64,000 nt of DNA from Adlercreutzia caecimuris B7 (GTDB taxonomy: Bacteria > Actinomycetota > Coriobacteriia > Coriobacteriales > Eggerthellaceae), in NCBI RefSeq assembly GCF_000403355.2, contig NZ_KE159646.1, positions 1,516,258 to 1,580,257 on the forward strand, read 5' to 3'. Each line of letters starts with the position of its first letter. The first letter of the stretch is position 1. The notes below the pieces were generated by a model, which did no database searches, was not told the DNA's origin, and worked only from the letters and a program-made list of their open reading frames with translations. Shown one piece after another: positions 32,641-42,095 of this stretch. The translations under genes and the position numbers were made by a program.

Positions 32641-33919
32641 TCATTCTTCATCTTTTCGATTTCGCCTATCTGTATCTACAAATCGCTTTAATAGAACATA
32701 AACTCCGTCAAAAACAAGGCATACAATTAATTGTCCCACCCAGATCCACGCCAAACGCCCTGGATTATCAAGAATTCCCGAACCGAAGGTATTTAGCAGA
32801 ATAGCCGGAATAACAACCGCAACAACTAAGGCGAACAAAACCATACTTCGCGAATCAAGCCTCACTCGATTAGGCCTAAATATGAGGATGGCTACAAAGA
32901 GGAGAAGGATTGCTAAGATGAACAGTGTTCCACCCAAAGTGTCGTAATATCCGATTGCTATGGCTGCCACGACGATGTATGTGGAAATGATCAAAGCATC
33001 CGAGTTACCGAACTTCCATCCCCTATCCCACAACCGCGTTTGTTTGTAATAGCTCAAAAGAAACTCGTAGATCACATAAGCCGCAATTAGAGCAAAGTAC
33101 GCACATAGGAGTTTCTCGCTTGAAAGAGGATTGTTCTCCTTACCCATAGTTACATCGCAAACATGAACGGCGAGAGGAGCGGCGAGCGCAGTAACAAATA
33201 TCAGAATGACATCGTATGATTTGGATACACTATTTTTTTGACCCTTTTCAGACATATCCCTCCTGAGGCGAGCTTGCTGTGGACAGTTTCGAGTGGGATT
33301 GCTTTTCCGCACCTTGTCCTGCTGTTCTTGGTCTGTCACTTTTGAGCCTTTACGAATTATTTGAATATTATTTCCAATAACAAAAAACAGTACAACGCCA
33401 TTCCAAATTATTAAAGCAACTTTTGCGTCAAGAAAATACCCCGCAGCCAACGATCCTAGAAGACTCAAAATGATTGGAGGCATACTTTCGTTTAATACCG
33501 AGTCCTTTGCCTGGTAAACAGCGACATAAGTCTGCTGATATAAGCCATCTTTTCGCAAGCTGATAAACTTAGCGTAAAGATTTGCCTGATAACGGCTATA
33601 AGCAATTATTGCTGAAGCAAAGATCATACAGGCCGCCCCAGCTAGATAGACATAATAGGTTTCATATCCTTCCGGACCCCTGAGGACTCCAATCAGCCCC
33701 ATCCCAAGCCATCCAAACGTAAAAACAAGAAATGAGGCATAGTTAAATTCCGATCGCTTATGATCATTTAGCCGCGCAAAGCTCTTCCATAGATAGAATC
33801 GGTAAGCTAATCCAACTTGACAATTTAAGACCTTATCGAAATCGCTAATACTCGCATCCCCATCTCTTACGCAGAGCTCCGAATACTTTTTCGCGAGATC
33901 AACAGACCGATGCAATGAG

Positions 33920-35429
33920 GGTAGTGTCACGAAAGTTGGTGTAGCGCCCCGATCGGCGAGGGCGGTCGCAGACTGTCCGAGCCGATCGGGAACATCGCCA
34001 GAGAACCCCATTCTACACTATCGTCAGGCCGCCCTCCTCTCGCATCCCTCGTCGGCAAGGACCACCGTTATTATGCGGGCGGCGTGCTCGGCTGCGGTGC
34101 CGTCGTAGGACGGGGCGGGCGCCGGGGCCCATTTTGAGCGGTCCTCGTAGGCCTCCGCGATGGAGTCGCCGTCGAACCACCGGCGGCACGCCCACTCCTC
34201 GTCCATCTCGGAGAGGACGGCGCCGATGAGCCTGATCAGGGACTTCCTGGACGGGAACACCTGCACCACGCGGGCGCGGCGCTTGATCTCGCGGTTGGCG
34301 CGCTCCTGCACGTTGTTGGTGCGCAGGCGGCGCCGGTGCGCCGGAGGGAAGTCCAGGTGGGCCAGCGCGTCCGGCTCGGCCTCCTCCAGGAGATCCCCCA
34401 CCGCCGCGTTGGCGGCGCCCAGCTCCCCGGCGGCCAGGTGGTAGAGCTCCCGCACCAGGTCGGGGTCGCTCTCCGCGAACACGGCCGAGAGCACCGAGCC
34501 GATCAGGCGCCTCTCCCGCCTGTTTCGCCCGAGCGCGCAGGCGTTGCGCTCCAGGTGGACGATGCAGCGCTGCCACGCGGCGCCCGGGAACACCTCCTCT
34601 ATCGCGCGGCGCAGGCCCGCGTGGGCGTCGGAGGTGACGCAGAGCACCCCGGCGACGCCGCGCTCCCGCAGCGAGAGCAGGAAGGACCGCCACGAGGCGT
34701 AGTCCTCGGCGTCCACGGCCTCCAGGCCCAGGAGGGCCCGGTGGCCCGTGTCGGCCGCTCCGATGGCGGTGGCCACCGCGCAGCTGGACACGTGGCCGCC
34801 GTCGCGGCACTTGACGTAGGTCGCGTCTATCCAGAGATACGGGAACCGCACGCCCCCGAAGGAGCGCTCCCGCAGGTCGGAGACGGTCGCGTCCAGCGCC
34901 TCGCAGATGCGGGACACCTGGCTGGCGCTCATGCGGTCGGCTCCGAGCGTGCGGGCGACCCGCTCGACCTTGCGCGTGGAGACGCCGCTCGCCACCATCT
35001 CGGCCACCGCCGCCACGACCGCCCGGTCGACCCTGCTGTAGCGGTCGATGAGGTCGTTCGGGAAGAACGTCCCGCGCCTGAGCTTGGGTATCCTGAGCGT
35101 GATCGGCCCCACGCTCGTGAGCAGGCGGCGCTCGCGGTAGCCGTTGCGCTGGTTGCCCTCGGCGCAGGCGTCGTCGGCCTGGGCGTCCATCACCTCGTTG
35201 ACGAGCGCCTCCGCGAGCGTGCGCACGAGCTCGTTCAGGTTGACCATGCCGTCGTCGAATCTGGGAATCTCGGGCATCGGCCCCTGCAAAGCTGGTAAAG
35301 TGTCCATTGCGGTCATCGCCTTTCTCGAATCGTTTACTTCGCAATAAAGGATTCTAGCGATGGCCGTTTCTCATTGGCCGGCTATTCGGCCGGAGAAACG
35401 ATCGTTACACCAACATTCGGCACACGATC
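33920..35429 (-). mobile_element. Diverged IS256-family element (complete)
   Basis: 1510 bp with terminal repeats related to those of the 1455-bp copies (GGTAGTGT...GTTGGTGTAG at the left end, complement of GATCGTGTGCC...GTTGGTGTAA at the right). It is flanked by the 8-base repeat GCAATGAG (33912-33919 and 35430-35437). It is a different IS species from the pair at 13.8 and 27.2 kb. Confidence 0.93.
34024..35307 (-). CDS. IS256-family transposase (diverged type)
   Basis: 427 residues, clearly homologous to the transposase of the other two IS256-type copies but with many substitutions. Catalytic Asp lies in WIDATYVKCR, Asp in VTSDAHAGLRRAI and Glu in NNVQERANREIKRRAR. The ATG at 35307 (MDTLPALQG) aligns with the start of the other copies; an ATG three codons upstream sits too close to the ribosome site. 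Confidence 0.94.
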   Translation of the reverse strand: MDTLPALQGPMPEIPRFDDGMVNLNELVRTLAEALVNEVMDAQADDACAEGNQRNGYRERRLLTSVGPITLRIPKLRRGTFFPNDLIDRYSRVDRAVVAAVAEMVASGVSTRKVERVARTLGADRMSASQVSRICEALDATVSDLRERSFGGVRFPYLWIDATYVKCRDGGHVSSCAVATAIGAADTGHRALLGLEAVDAEDYASWRSFLLSLRERGVAGVLCVTSDAHAGLRRAIEEVFPGAAWQRCIVHLERNACALGRNRRERRLIGSVLSAVFAESDPDLVRELYHLAAGELGAANAAVGDLLEEAEPDALAHLDFPPAHRRRLRTNNVQERANREIKRRARVVQVFPSRKSLIRLIGAVLSEMDEEWACRRWFDGDSIAEAYEDRSKWAPAPAPSYDGTAAEHAARIITVVLADEGCERRAA

Positions 35430-35750
35430 GCAATGAGTTGATGTATATGCTTACCAGAGAAATTATGATTGCAATAGCAGGCAGACCAACACTTGAAATG
35501 ATGGAGAGATCCATCCACAATCCCCACTTTCCCGTATATGAACTCCGAAGCTTCTCTTCCCTTGAATACATTTTCGCCCTCAAATCCACTCGATTTGGGA
35601 CAGATTTTCGTCAGCATGCCCCTTGGATAAGAAAAGCGACGATAACGATCTTGAGCACCAGCGTGACAGGCATAGAGAATTTAAAGGTGTTGCTATTGAT
35701 TGTCAGCCTGCATATTCTGGTTGCTTTGATTGGCCAGCGATCGAAAATCG

Positions 35751-38117
35751 CTATTCTTCTTCCAAGAAATCATCACTATCGCCGATCAGATCAGTAGTGA
35801 GCCATTCACTGTTTGGGCGGCAAATCAATCGGGCGTTCATGTACGCCATCGGCAATGTGAGAATAGTTTCACCCTGATAGCCGCTCTCCCCTGTTGGGGA
35901 AATCACTAAGGCTATATCCGCTGCTTCCGATCTGCCTGAAAGCCAGAGCGGAAGCAGGAGGCTGATACGATTCTTCATGGGGTAGTAGGTAGGGACTGCC
36001 GTTTTGTAGTTCCACCTTACATGCTTCTTTGTTACCTCTACTGCAGTCTCAAGAGCTTCAACGAGCTTACACATATTGTCGGGGTCGCCGACAACCGCCT
36101 CTTCCAGTTGATCGGAGAGAGTCACATCATCGTTTGACCTGATATCGTTTATCAGCTTCCGGATAGGAGTTCTGTAGGAAAGCTCTCTCTCGATGAAGGA
36201 GAGCGGAAGACGGTCAAACCTTTCCTTGATGATGTGGTCCCAGTCGCAGTCGATCTCTTTACGCGTGTCCATGAACAGGTCTTCAAGATGGTCCCTGTCA
36301 ATGTACTCGGGAGCCTGCGGATGCTCCGTGAACTCTTTCTTCAGGCGCTTCCCATTACGCCCAATTCCCCAACAGGCGACGAATTCCATTTTCCACTTGC
36401 GAAAACGGTTTTCATTCGCGTCCGTAATCTTGACGAGATGACAATAGATATCCTTGTAGCGATCATCGACGAGACCGGTGTTGAAGAGAGCATTACCTTC
36501 CTCGTTTTCGATGATTAGACCGTCGAGCCAAGCCTTGTAGTACGTAAAGATTAGATATTGCTTCAATATGTACTTCTTGCCGACCTCATCGTTTCCTTCG
36601 TAGTCCCAATTCTCACCGGACAATGCCAGAGAGGACAGCTCCGGGAGTATCCGATCCCAATCTTCGCCTTGCATATCGATATCCCTGTAAAGGACTCTTT
36701 TGACGCTTGTGAACCCGTAAAGGTTCATGATCCACTGGCCATTTTCTCCCTTTCGGAATGCCACGCTCATCGGTACTCCGGTTGAGGATCGGATGCCCAA
36801 TTCGAAGTCGAAGGTGAAGTGGTTGTTTCGGTACGTCGTTATAACCTTGTAGCCCTCTTTGGCCTCTAGGTATTTTCGGCCGATGTAGCTTTGAAGCGCC
36901 TTATGTCCGATGGTGGGGAAAGAGAGGCCCTCGGCGTTTAGCTGCTCAACACTTTGCTCGCTAAGCTTTGTTCCTCTGACCGCGTCCATAACCCCCTTGG
37001 GAATGTAGAATTGGTTTAGCGCCTCAGGAAGACGATCCTTAAAGGGCGAGCGGGGGACGTAGCCCTCGACGGCCTCCAGCTCTACCTGCTCGCCTTCATC
37101 AAGCTTCCTGATGGTGAAGAGACCAGGTTTTCCAACGGCCGCCACACCAAGTTTTGCCAGCTCGGGTGTAGCGGCAACTGCGACGGGAGTGTTTGGGCCC
37201 AGCTCAACCGTGATGGCGCCATCAGGGTCGACGGCTACGATCGGAGCGAGAATTACATCTCCGACGGAGTAGTGCTCTCGGAGAACCCGGTTCTCCCTTT
37301 CGATGTATTCCTGGTTGCCCTCAGCCTTCTCTCGAAAGGCCATGAAGAACTGAGTTCCCCATTCCCCTGAGGCGATCGCCTCACGTAGACGAACCCAGTG
37401 GAATGTTCCCGTCAGATCCTGTTCACCTAGGAATTCGTGAGCTATGCTTTTTTTGATTTTGGATACAGAAACACCGTCGATTGCGCGGAGAAAGTACTTA
37501 TCCTCGTATTTGGCGGGGTCATCCGTTGGGATAAGACGCTCAATCTTCACATAAGCAAACTCCCCGGGCTTGTAATAGAAATCGACTCCTTCCGGCTCGA
37601 CTTGTTCAACGGAATAGTATTTGAACTCCTCGGAACCCTTGCTCTGTTCGTCGCTCGCACAGGGTGACACCTCGGAGGTTGGCATGTTTTCCGCTCTCCA
37701 ATCATTTGACCAACGGTTTGGCTTAGTTGGCCACTTGTACGCCTCGGGCACGTAGTTGACATACCAGGACTTTTCCTGGTCGGGGCCGCTTCGCCTGATA
37801 GACATGGTCAGGGTGTCTCCCGAGATGCCAATCAGAGGAAGTGGGAAGCTCACGGTATCCTCCTTGAAAAGCATCAATGCTCTCTCCTTGTAGGCAGCAG
37901 CCCAGGCCATGGCCGCGATGGCAACCGGGTCATCGGCTTTGGGGAACAGGCTCGTGAGGTTGTTTCTCGCCATGTAGGGTACGTTTACGAACTCGAGGAA
38001 ATTATCTGTGAGCTCATCCATGATAGTCTCCGGTATGGGATTTGCGATGAACTTATTATTGCGGGACATATCGGTGATGATTTTTTCCTCGACTGCCGTG
38101 ATCTCCGTGATCTTCAT
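35751..38117 (-). CDS. DUF3825 protein with an internal OB/S1-like segment
   Basis: 788 residues. The C-terminal third (about 490-780) matches DUF3825: LIFTYYKAWLDGLI, NTGLVDDRYKDIYCHL, WNYKTAVPTYYP, ISLLLPLWL and ETILTLPMAYMNARLICRP. A central stretch (about 270-345, HYSVGDVILAPIVAVDPDGAITVEL) looks like an S1/OB-fold, an RNA-binding type of domain. The N-terminal 250 residues are unassigned. DUF3825 has been proposed as an RNA-related domain in conflict systems; no activity is established to my knowledge. The second of two adjacent ATGs (38117) has AGGA seven bases ahead. It is low-GC and in an operon with two small genes upstream and a membrane protein downstream. Confidence 0.8.
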   Translation of the reverse strand: MKITEITAVEEKIITDMSRNNKFIANPIPETIMDELTDNFLEFVNVPYMARNNLTSLFPKADDPVAIAAMAWAAAYKERALMLFKEDTVSFPLPLIGISGDTLTMSIRRSGPDQEKSWYVNYVPEAYKWPTKPNRWSNDWRAENMPTSEVSPCASDEQSKGSEEFKYYSVEQVEPEGVDFYYKPGEFAYVKIERLIPTDDPAKYEDKYFLRAIDGVSVSKIKKSIAHEFLGEQDLTGTFHWVRLREAIASGEWGTQFFMAFREKAEGNQEYIERENRVLREHYSVGDVILAPIVAVDPDGAITVELGPNTPVAVAATPELAKLGVAAVGKPGLFTIRKLDEGEQVELEAVEGYVPRSPFKDRLPEALNQFYIPKGVMDAVRGTKLSEQSVEQLNAEGLSFPTIGHKALQSYIGRKYLEAKEGYKVITTYRNNHFTFDFELGIRSSTGVPMSVAFRKGENGQWIMNLYGFTSVKRVLYRDIDMQGEDWDRILPELSSLALSGENWDYEGNDEVGKKYILKQYLIFTYYKAWLDGLIIENEEGNALFNTGLVDDRYKDIYCHLVKITDANENRFRKWKMEFVACWGIGRNGKRLKKEFTEHPQAPEYIDRDHLEDLFMDTRKEIDCDWDHIIKERFDRLPLSFIERELSYRTPIRKLINDIRSNDDVTLSDQLEEAVVGDPDNMCKLVEALETAVEVTKKHVRWNYKTAVPTYYPMKNRISLLLPLWLSGRSEAADIALVISPTGESGYQGETILTLPMAYMNARLICRPNSEWLTTDLIGDSDDFLEEE

Positions 38118-38273
38118 CATATAATCCTAACTTTGGGTGGGTGACTGCTCCTATTATCATTCTTTGTGTCTAGTTTACATTTTATACCCGTCCAGCAAAG
38201 CAGCGGTTTCCCGGCCAAGAAGGGAAGTGGGTATCTATGTACCCATCCGTGCCATACGCTTCCTTATCGAGTA

Positions 38274-38657
38274 TCAAAAGCAATTCATGGGATCGCTTTT
38301 GCAACAGCTCGCTGTCGAGCCAAACAGTGAAGAGGTGGGGCAGTCGCAGTTGGCAACATCGCCGTCCTCGATGACGAGATGAAACCTATCTCTGTCGCGT
38401 CCGTTGGCAAGTGCGGCCCTTTTGATGGTAAGCTCATGCGTGAGTTTACGAAGATCGTCGAGCGTCTCGGGCCTCTCAATGCCATACTTCTCAGCAGCTT
38501 CGCGCAGCTGCCAGTAAAATTCGCGCATCTTGACCTTGTTCATATAGTTGGGAGCGAGCACGTTTGAGAGAGGCTCGTGTTCGAGTTCGTTGAACTTGCG
38601 AATTGCCTCACTGAGCGAGAGCGTATCTCCCAGCTTTGGCATGTCAATGTGGTTCAT
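38274..38657 (-). CDS. Small protein of the DUF3825 operon
   Basis: About 127 residues, starting MNHIDMPKLGDTLSLSEAIRKF (second of two adjacent ATGs, AAGGGA five bases ahead). It is helical and charged (YWQLREAAEKYGIERPETLDDLRKL). The tail carries several cysteines (CDCP, SCCKSDPMNC) that might bind metal. No family is recognised. The gap of 156 bases to the DUF3825 gene, same strand and no terminator, supports one transcript. Confidence 0.65.
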   Translation of the reverse strand: MNHIDMPKLGDTLSLSEAIRKFNELEHEPLSNVLAPNYMNKVKMREFYWQLREAAEKYGIERPETLDDLRKLTHELTIKRAALANGRDRDRFHLVIEDGDVANCDCPTSSLFGSTASCCKSDPMNCF

Positions 38658-38831
38658 CATAGTCCCTTCTTACATGCTGATCAAGAGTCAGACAGCTACG
38701 TTTCGTCGAAGCAGATTGTCGCTATCGCGCAGGACGCCCCTCGCCACCAATCGATTTGCTTGGTCGGCTCTTTTGTAGATGCCCATCTCTTTCCTCCTCT
38801 TTTCTCGTTCGCTGGAAGTGTGTCTTGAACG

Positions 38832-39251
38832 CTACGAAATCGCGTCTTTAACAATCAGGCGAGGAAGGGTTCTTGCCGCTGCTTTGAGGCACTTCTGCGC
38901 AGCTTCAGGGTTATAAGCGGAAAAGCCGAGAGCGGCCACGATTGTGCTGACGACCACGATTCCAGACAGAAGTTCGCGTGCGGCTGCGAAGTGCTCGGCG
39001 CCAATCCTCTCCATGCGTTCGTCTTCATCCACTATCCAAGCGTGGATCTGCGCTTTCTCCTCAAAGGAGTAACTATCGCTTTGAAGCATGTTTCGATAGG
39101 CCTGCTGGTTAAGCTCGCAGGAATCTAAGCGCTTACTTGCGCATTCGCAACTGCTAGCCTGCTTGCTCTCGAAAGCATCCTTGAGCGCCGAGCTGGTCGC
39201 ACCGATTCCGCTGATGAGCTCCATGGGATTGATTTGTGCATCCTTGCTCAT
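38832..39251 (-). CDS. Small single-pass membrane protein heading the DUF3825 operon
   Basis: 139 residues. A soluble N-terminal region with a CEC motif and acidic helix (FEEKAQIHAWIVDEDERMERI) is followed by one hydrophobic segment (about 92-112, LLSGIVVVSTIVAALGF) and a short amphipathic tail. ATG at 39251 with AAGGA six bases upstream. It is the first gene of the minus-strand operon and is divergent from the WYL regulator. No family is recognised. Confidence 0.65.
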   Translation of the reverse strand: MSKDAQINPMELISGIGATSSALKDAFESKQASSCECASKRLDSCELNQQAYRNMLQSDSYSFEEKAQIHAWIVDEDERMERIGAEHFAAARELLSGIVVVSTIVAALGFSAYNPEAAQKCLKAAARTLPRLIVKDAIS

Positions 39252-39323
39252 AATCTGTCCTTCCGTCTAGATTCGCCTGCATGGAAATTTTATTTTCGGA
39301 CAGAAGAGTCGAGAATTCTGTAC

Positions 39324-39369
39324 TTTTGCAGTCCTATAAAGTTCATGTTTAAATTTCTTGACTGCAAAA
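39324..39369. promoter_or_regulatory. Candidate operator between the WYL gene and the DUF3825 operon
   Basis: Perfect 10-base inverted arms TTTTGCAGTC (39324-39333) and GACTGCAAAA (39360-39369), 26 bases apart, lie in the 168-base AT-rich divergent spacer. WYL regulators of the BrxR/CapW type bind inverted repeats in front of defence operons, so this is a natural candidate site. Confidence 0.6.
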
Positions 39370-39975
39370 AATAGTATAAAATTGGTTCATATACCATGTA
39401 CCACTTTGGAAGTATTTTCATGACATCAAGAAGCGAGCAGAGGCAACATCTGAACTTAAGCCTTCATGCGAGGCAGGTAATCGAGTCGGACATGTCAGCG
39501 TTCTTTCTTGAACAGGAGCTTTCCGGCTTCATCTGTCGGGTGATTCAATGCTTCGCAAGCGAATCTGACGCTTCTATCACCAGAGCAAGCAGAAAGCGCA
39601 GGAACCAGCTGGAGCGTTCGGTTCTGACTGCTAGGTATCGAGCATCCCATCCCCTAGATGAGAACTTGGATAACTTTGATCCAACTGTGACTCTGACGGA
39701 CGAGGAGAGTAGGACGATAGACTCGCTGGTGGATGATTACGTTCGTCAAACCCTAGCCAGAATGAGCTCCTACCCAAGGGATGTCCCGATGAAAATTCGA
39801 CTGCGAAACAACATCTACGATATGGTCCACCCTGCCAACGGGTCTGATTGGCCCGAGGGTCGCTATTATGCGACTGCAGGAGATTATCTAAAGGCTGTCG
39901 TCGAGGACGGGTTAATTCTCAAAAGGTGTGTCTAAGAATCATACATTCTCCCAGATCATATAGCTCTTTTTAGGT

Positions 39976-40003
39976 CAAAAAGTTGGTACGGCCCAACTTT
40001 TGG
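39976..40003. repeat. Hairpin inside the left end of the IS1249-like element
   Basis: Arms CAAAAAGTTGG and CCAACTTTTGG surround a 6-base loop. It lies between the outer and inner terminal-repeat copies, and ahead of the transposase gene. It could limit read-through transcription into the transposase, a known device in insertion sequences. Confidence 0.6.
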
Positions 40004-40094
40004 GAGTCTCAAAAAGTGTGTCCGGCTTGCTCTTGACGTCCCTGTTCAGACATTCTTTTCCCAAAGAAAAGTTGAATCTGGACGGGAGCTTGGT

Positions 40095-41219
40095 GTGGAC
40101 AATCCAAAGTGCGGCGCATGCGGGGCATCGATGAAGAGAAACGGCAAGACCGAAGCGGGTGCTCAGAGGTGGCGCTGCAAGTCCTGCGGGGCATCCAAAA
40201 CCCATCGGATAGACAATTCCGCCAAGCAGCTTAAGGCATTCCTCGGGTGGCTCATGGGTAAGGGCTCGCTCAAGGAACAGAGGTGTTCGAAGGCGACCTT
40301 CGAGCGTCGGGCGCAGAGATTTTGGTCCCTTTGGCCGCTGCCGGACTTTGCCGGTGAGGTCCATGATGTCCTGTTCGTTGACGGGATCTATATCTCCAAA
40401 CGGCTCGTGGTGCTTATCGCCTGCACCAAAAGGCATGTTGTGGCATGGCATCTGGCCGAGAGCGAGTGCTCGGCATCCTGGGCGGCCCTCATGGCCAAGG
40501 TGGCGCCTCCGACCATGGTGGTCACCGATGGCGGATCGGGCTTCAAGAAAGCGGCGAAGGCGATATGGCCCGACACCTCGGTACAGCGCTGTCTCGTCCA
40601 TGTGAGGAGGCAGGTAATACGCAGGACGACCATGCGCCCGAAGCTCGACTGCGGCCGGGAACTGCTCGATCTTGCCCGCGCCCTTCCGAAGATCAAAGGA
40701 GCGGATGGCGCAGCGAAGTGGCTGGCGGATTATGCGGAATGGTGCTCCAAATGGGAGAGGTTCCTGCGTGAATTCACCTTGAAGGACGGCCGCAAACAAT
40801 ACGTCCACGAGCGTCTCAGGAGCGCGCGGCATTCCCTCAACGGTCTCGTCCGGGACAGGACGCTGTTCACGTTCGCCGAGATGCAGGAGAGTCTGGGAGG
40901 AGTATGGGACTCGACCAACAACGTGATCGAAGGTGGCGTCAACGCCCAGATTCGACTCATGCTTCAACATCATCGGGGACTTACAACCATACGCCGTGCC
41001 AAGGCTGCGTTTTGGTGGTGCTATCTGCACTCCGAGTACAAAGTCGGTGAAGCGGAAATGCTCAAGACGATGAAGACGGACGAAGAGGTCGCAGGGCTGT
41101 TCATGCTCGCCACCAATAGATCAGAGCACGAAGATGGGGCGCCTGATGAACATGGAACATCTCTGCCGGAATGGAGTGAGATGAGAATGAGTGGATCAAA
41201 GGAGACGGGTTGGTTCTAG
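40095..41219 (+). CDS. IS1249-like transposase
   Basis: 374 residues. An N-terminal zinc ribbon (CGACGASMKRNGKTEAGAQRW, then CKSCGASK) is followed by a DDE core: VLFVDGIYISKRLVVLIACTKRHVVAWHL (first Asp), VVTDGGSGFKKAAK (second Asp), WPDTSVQRCLVHVRRQVIRR, and STNNVIEGGVNAQIR (Glu). This is the Mutator-like IS1249 subgroup found in actinobacteria. GTG/ATG choices are close; the start at 40095 gives the complete zinc ribbon. It is higher in GC than the gene it interrupts. Confidence 0.9.
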   Translation: MDNPKCGACGASMKRNGKTEAGAQRWRCKSCGASKTHRIDNSAKQLKAFLGWLMGKGSLKEQRCSKATFERRAQRFWSLWPLPDFAGEVHDVLFVDGIYISKRLVVLIACTKRHVVAWHLAESECSASWAALMAKVAPPTMVVTDGGSGFKKAAKAIWPDTSVQRCLVHVRRQVIRRTTMRPKLDCGRELLDLARALPKIKGADGAAKWLADYAEWCSKWERFLREFTLKDGRKQYVHERLRSARHSLNGLVRDRTLFTFAEMQESLGGVWDSTNNVIEGGVNAQIRLMLQHHRGLTTIRRAKAAFWWCYLHSEYKVGEAEMLKTMKTDEEVAGLFMLATNRSEHEDGAPDEHGTSLPEWSEMRMSGSKETGWF

Positions 41220-41918
41220 ACAGTAGTGAATAATACGCCTAGACACACTTTTTGAGACCTAACCCTCGAGGACTACGCATCTCGGACCTTCTATGAAAGG
41301 GAAGGCATCATTTGCGGGGAGGTGCTGGACACTCTCAATCTTGAACTTGAGCCACGTTTACCGGACAGGAGACTTCTCGTTATCGAAACGGCTGGGCGAG
41401 GAGTGCCTACCAATAGCTTTGCTGTTAAACCATATGCCGTCCTACCGGATACAGGCGGCAACTACCATTATCTAGTGGGAATGTCCAAGCGGTTCGACAC
41501 ACGCGAACCTTACAAACCGGTCAGCTTTAGGATCTCGCGTATTCTCCGGGTGAGGCCACGACCAAAATCATACGCTTCAGGAAAGATTACGCAGAACGAG
41601 CTGAAGAGCCTGAAGGCTGCCCTAAAGAAGAACGGTGTCCAGTACCTTGTTGGCGAGGCATCGATCTCACGGGTGAACCTCTCCGCAGACGGCGTCAAGA
41701 TGTTTAATAGCGTTTTGCACATGCGGCCGCAGCCTGTCTCAACAGTCCATTTGGATGACGGCTCATCGATTCTGGAATTCGATTGCACCGAAAAGCAGCT
41801 ATCAGACTACTTTTTTAAGTTTGGAAGCAATGCACATATCCTTGCCCCTGATACGCTTGCGGCAGCATTTGAAGAAAAATACGAAAGCGCTCTCAAGGCG
41901 TATCGCAGCAACCGATAA

Positions 41919-42095
41919 GGTCATATCTCCAAATCTGCGAAGACGTTGCTATCGCCTATCCCGGCCTTGCCCATTGCAGCACCTGGTGTTCGCCGACAGG
42001 CACGTAACCTTAATGTCGACCCCGATGTCGAACCTGCGGCAGCCCTCCTCTATGGCCCGCTGGCTGTATTCGCCAATCTTTTAATCGACAGTTGG
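41919..42095. other. Short region after the WYL gene
   Basis: No supported gene; overlapping short frames only. Ends where a decayed IS3-type element appears to begin (GTCAACAAAAACCTGTCC near 42100). Confidence 0.4.

Larger units (their letters stand above)
32641..35571 (-). pseudogene. Polytopic membrane protein split by an IS256-type element
   Basis: The minus-strand gene starts at 35571 (MYSREEKLRSSYTGKWG; GAGGG five bases ahead), is interrupted at 35429 and resumes at 33911 to the stop at 32641. Removing the element and one GCAATGAG repeat yields a 470-residue frame reading IYINSLHRSVDLAKKYSEL across the junction. Hydrophobic segments form an N-terminal helix, two pairs around SFLVFTFGWLGMGLIGVL and YVYLAGAACMIFASAIIAY, another pair, then a C-terminal block of about five helices. 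It is the last gene of the DUF3825 operon. The family is not recognised; it would fit a membrane effector. Confidence 0.85.
39909..41265 (+). mobile_element. IS1249-like (IS256-group) insertion sequence
   Basis: 1357 bp. Terminal repeats begin GGGTTA and share CTCAAAA and TGTGTCTA (39909-39936 and 41238-41265). It is flanked by the 8-base repeat TCGAGGAC (39901-39908 and 41266-41273). A second, inner copy of the end sequence (GTCTCAAAAAGTGTGTC) lies at 40005-40021, next to a strong hairpin at 39976-40003. Confidence 0.9.
39420..41918 (+). pseudogene. WYL-domain transcriptional regulator split by an IS1249-type element
   Basis: The gene starts at 39420 (MTSRSEQRQHLNLSL; GGAAG seven bases ahead), is interrupted at 39908 and resumes at 41274 to the stop at 41918. 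Deleting the element and one TCGAGGAC repeat gives a 377-residue frame, AVVEDYASRTFYEREGIICG across the joint. The N-terminal half (HLNLSLHARQVIESDMSAFF) looks like a DNA-binding head of RHH or winged-helix type. The second half carries a WYL-like core (NSFAVKPYAVLPDTGGNYHYLVG, then KPVSFRISRILRVR). It is divergent from the DUF3825 operon, and both are low-GC. It is probably the operon's ligand-responsive regulator, inactivated here. Confidence 0.83.

Noticed and set aside
39396-39935. A complete 179-residue RHH-type protein ending at 39935
   Set aside because: Its last nine codons are the terminal repeat of the IS1249-like element. The native gene continues after the element at 41274.
41322-41918. 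A free-standing 198-residue WYL protein
   Set aside because: Its frame is open upstream to the IS junction, and the joined frame with the 39420 fragment is exact.
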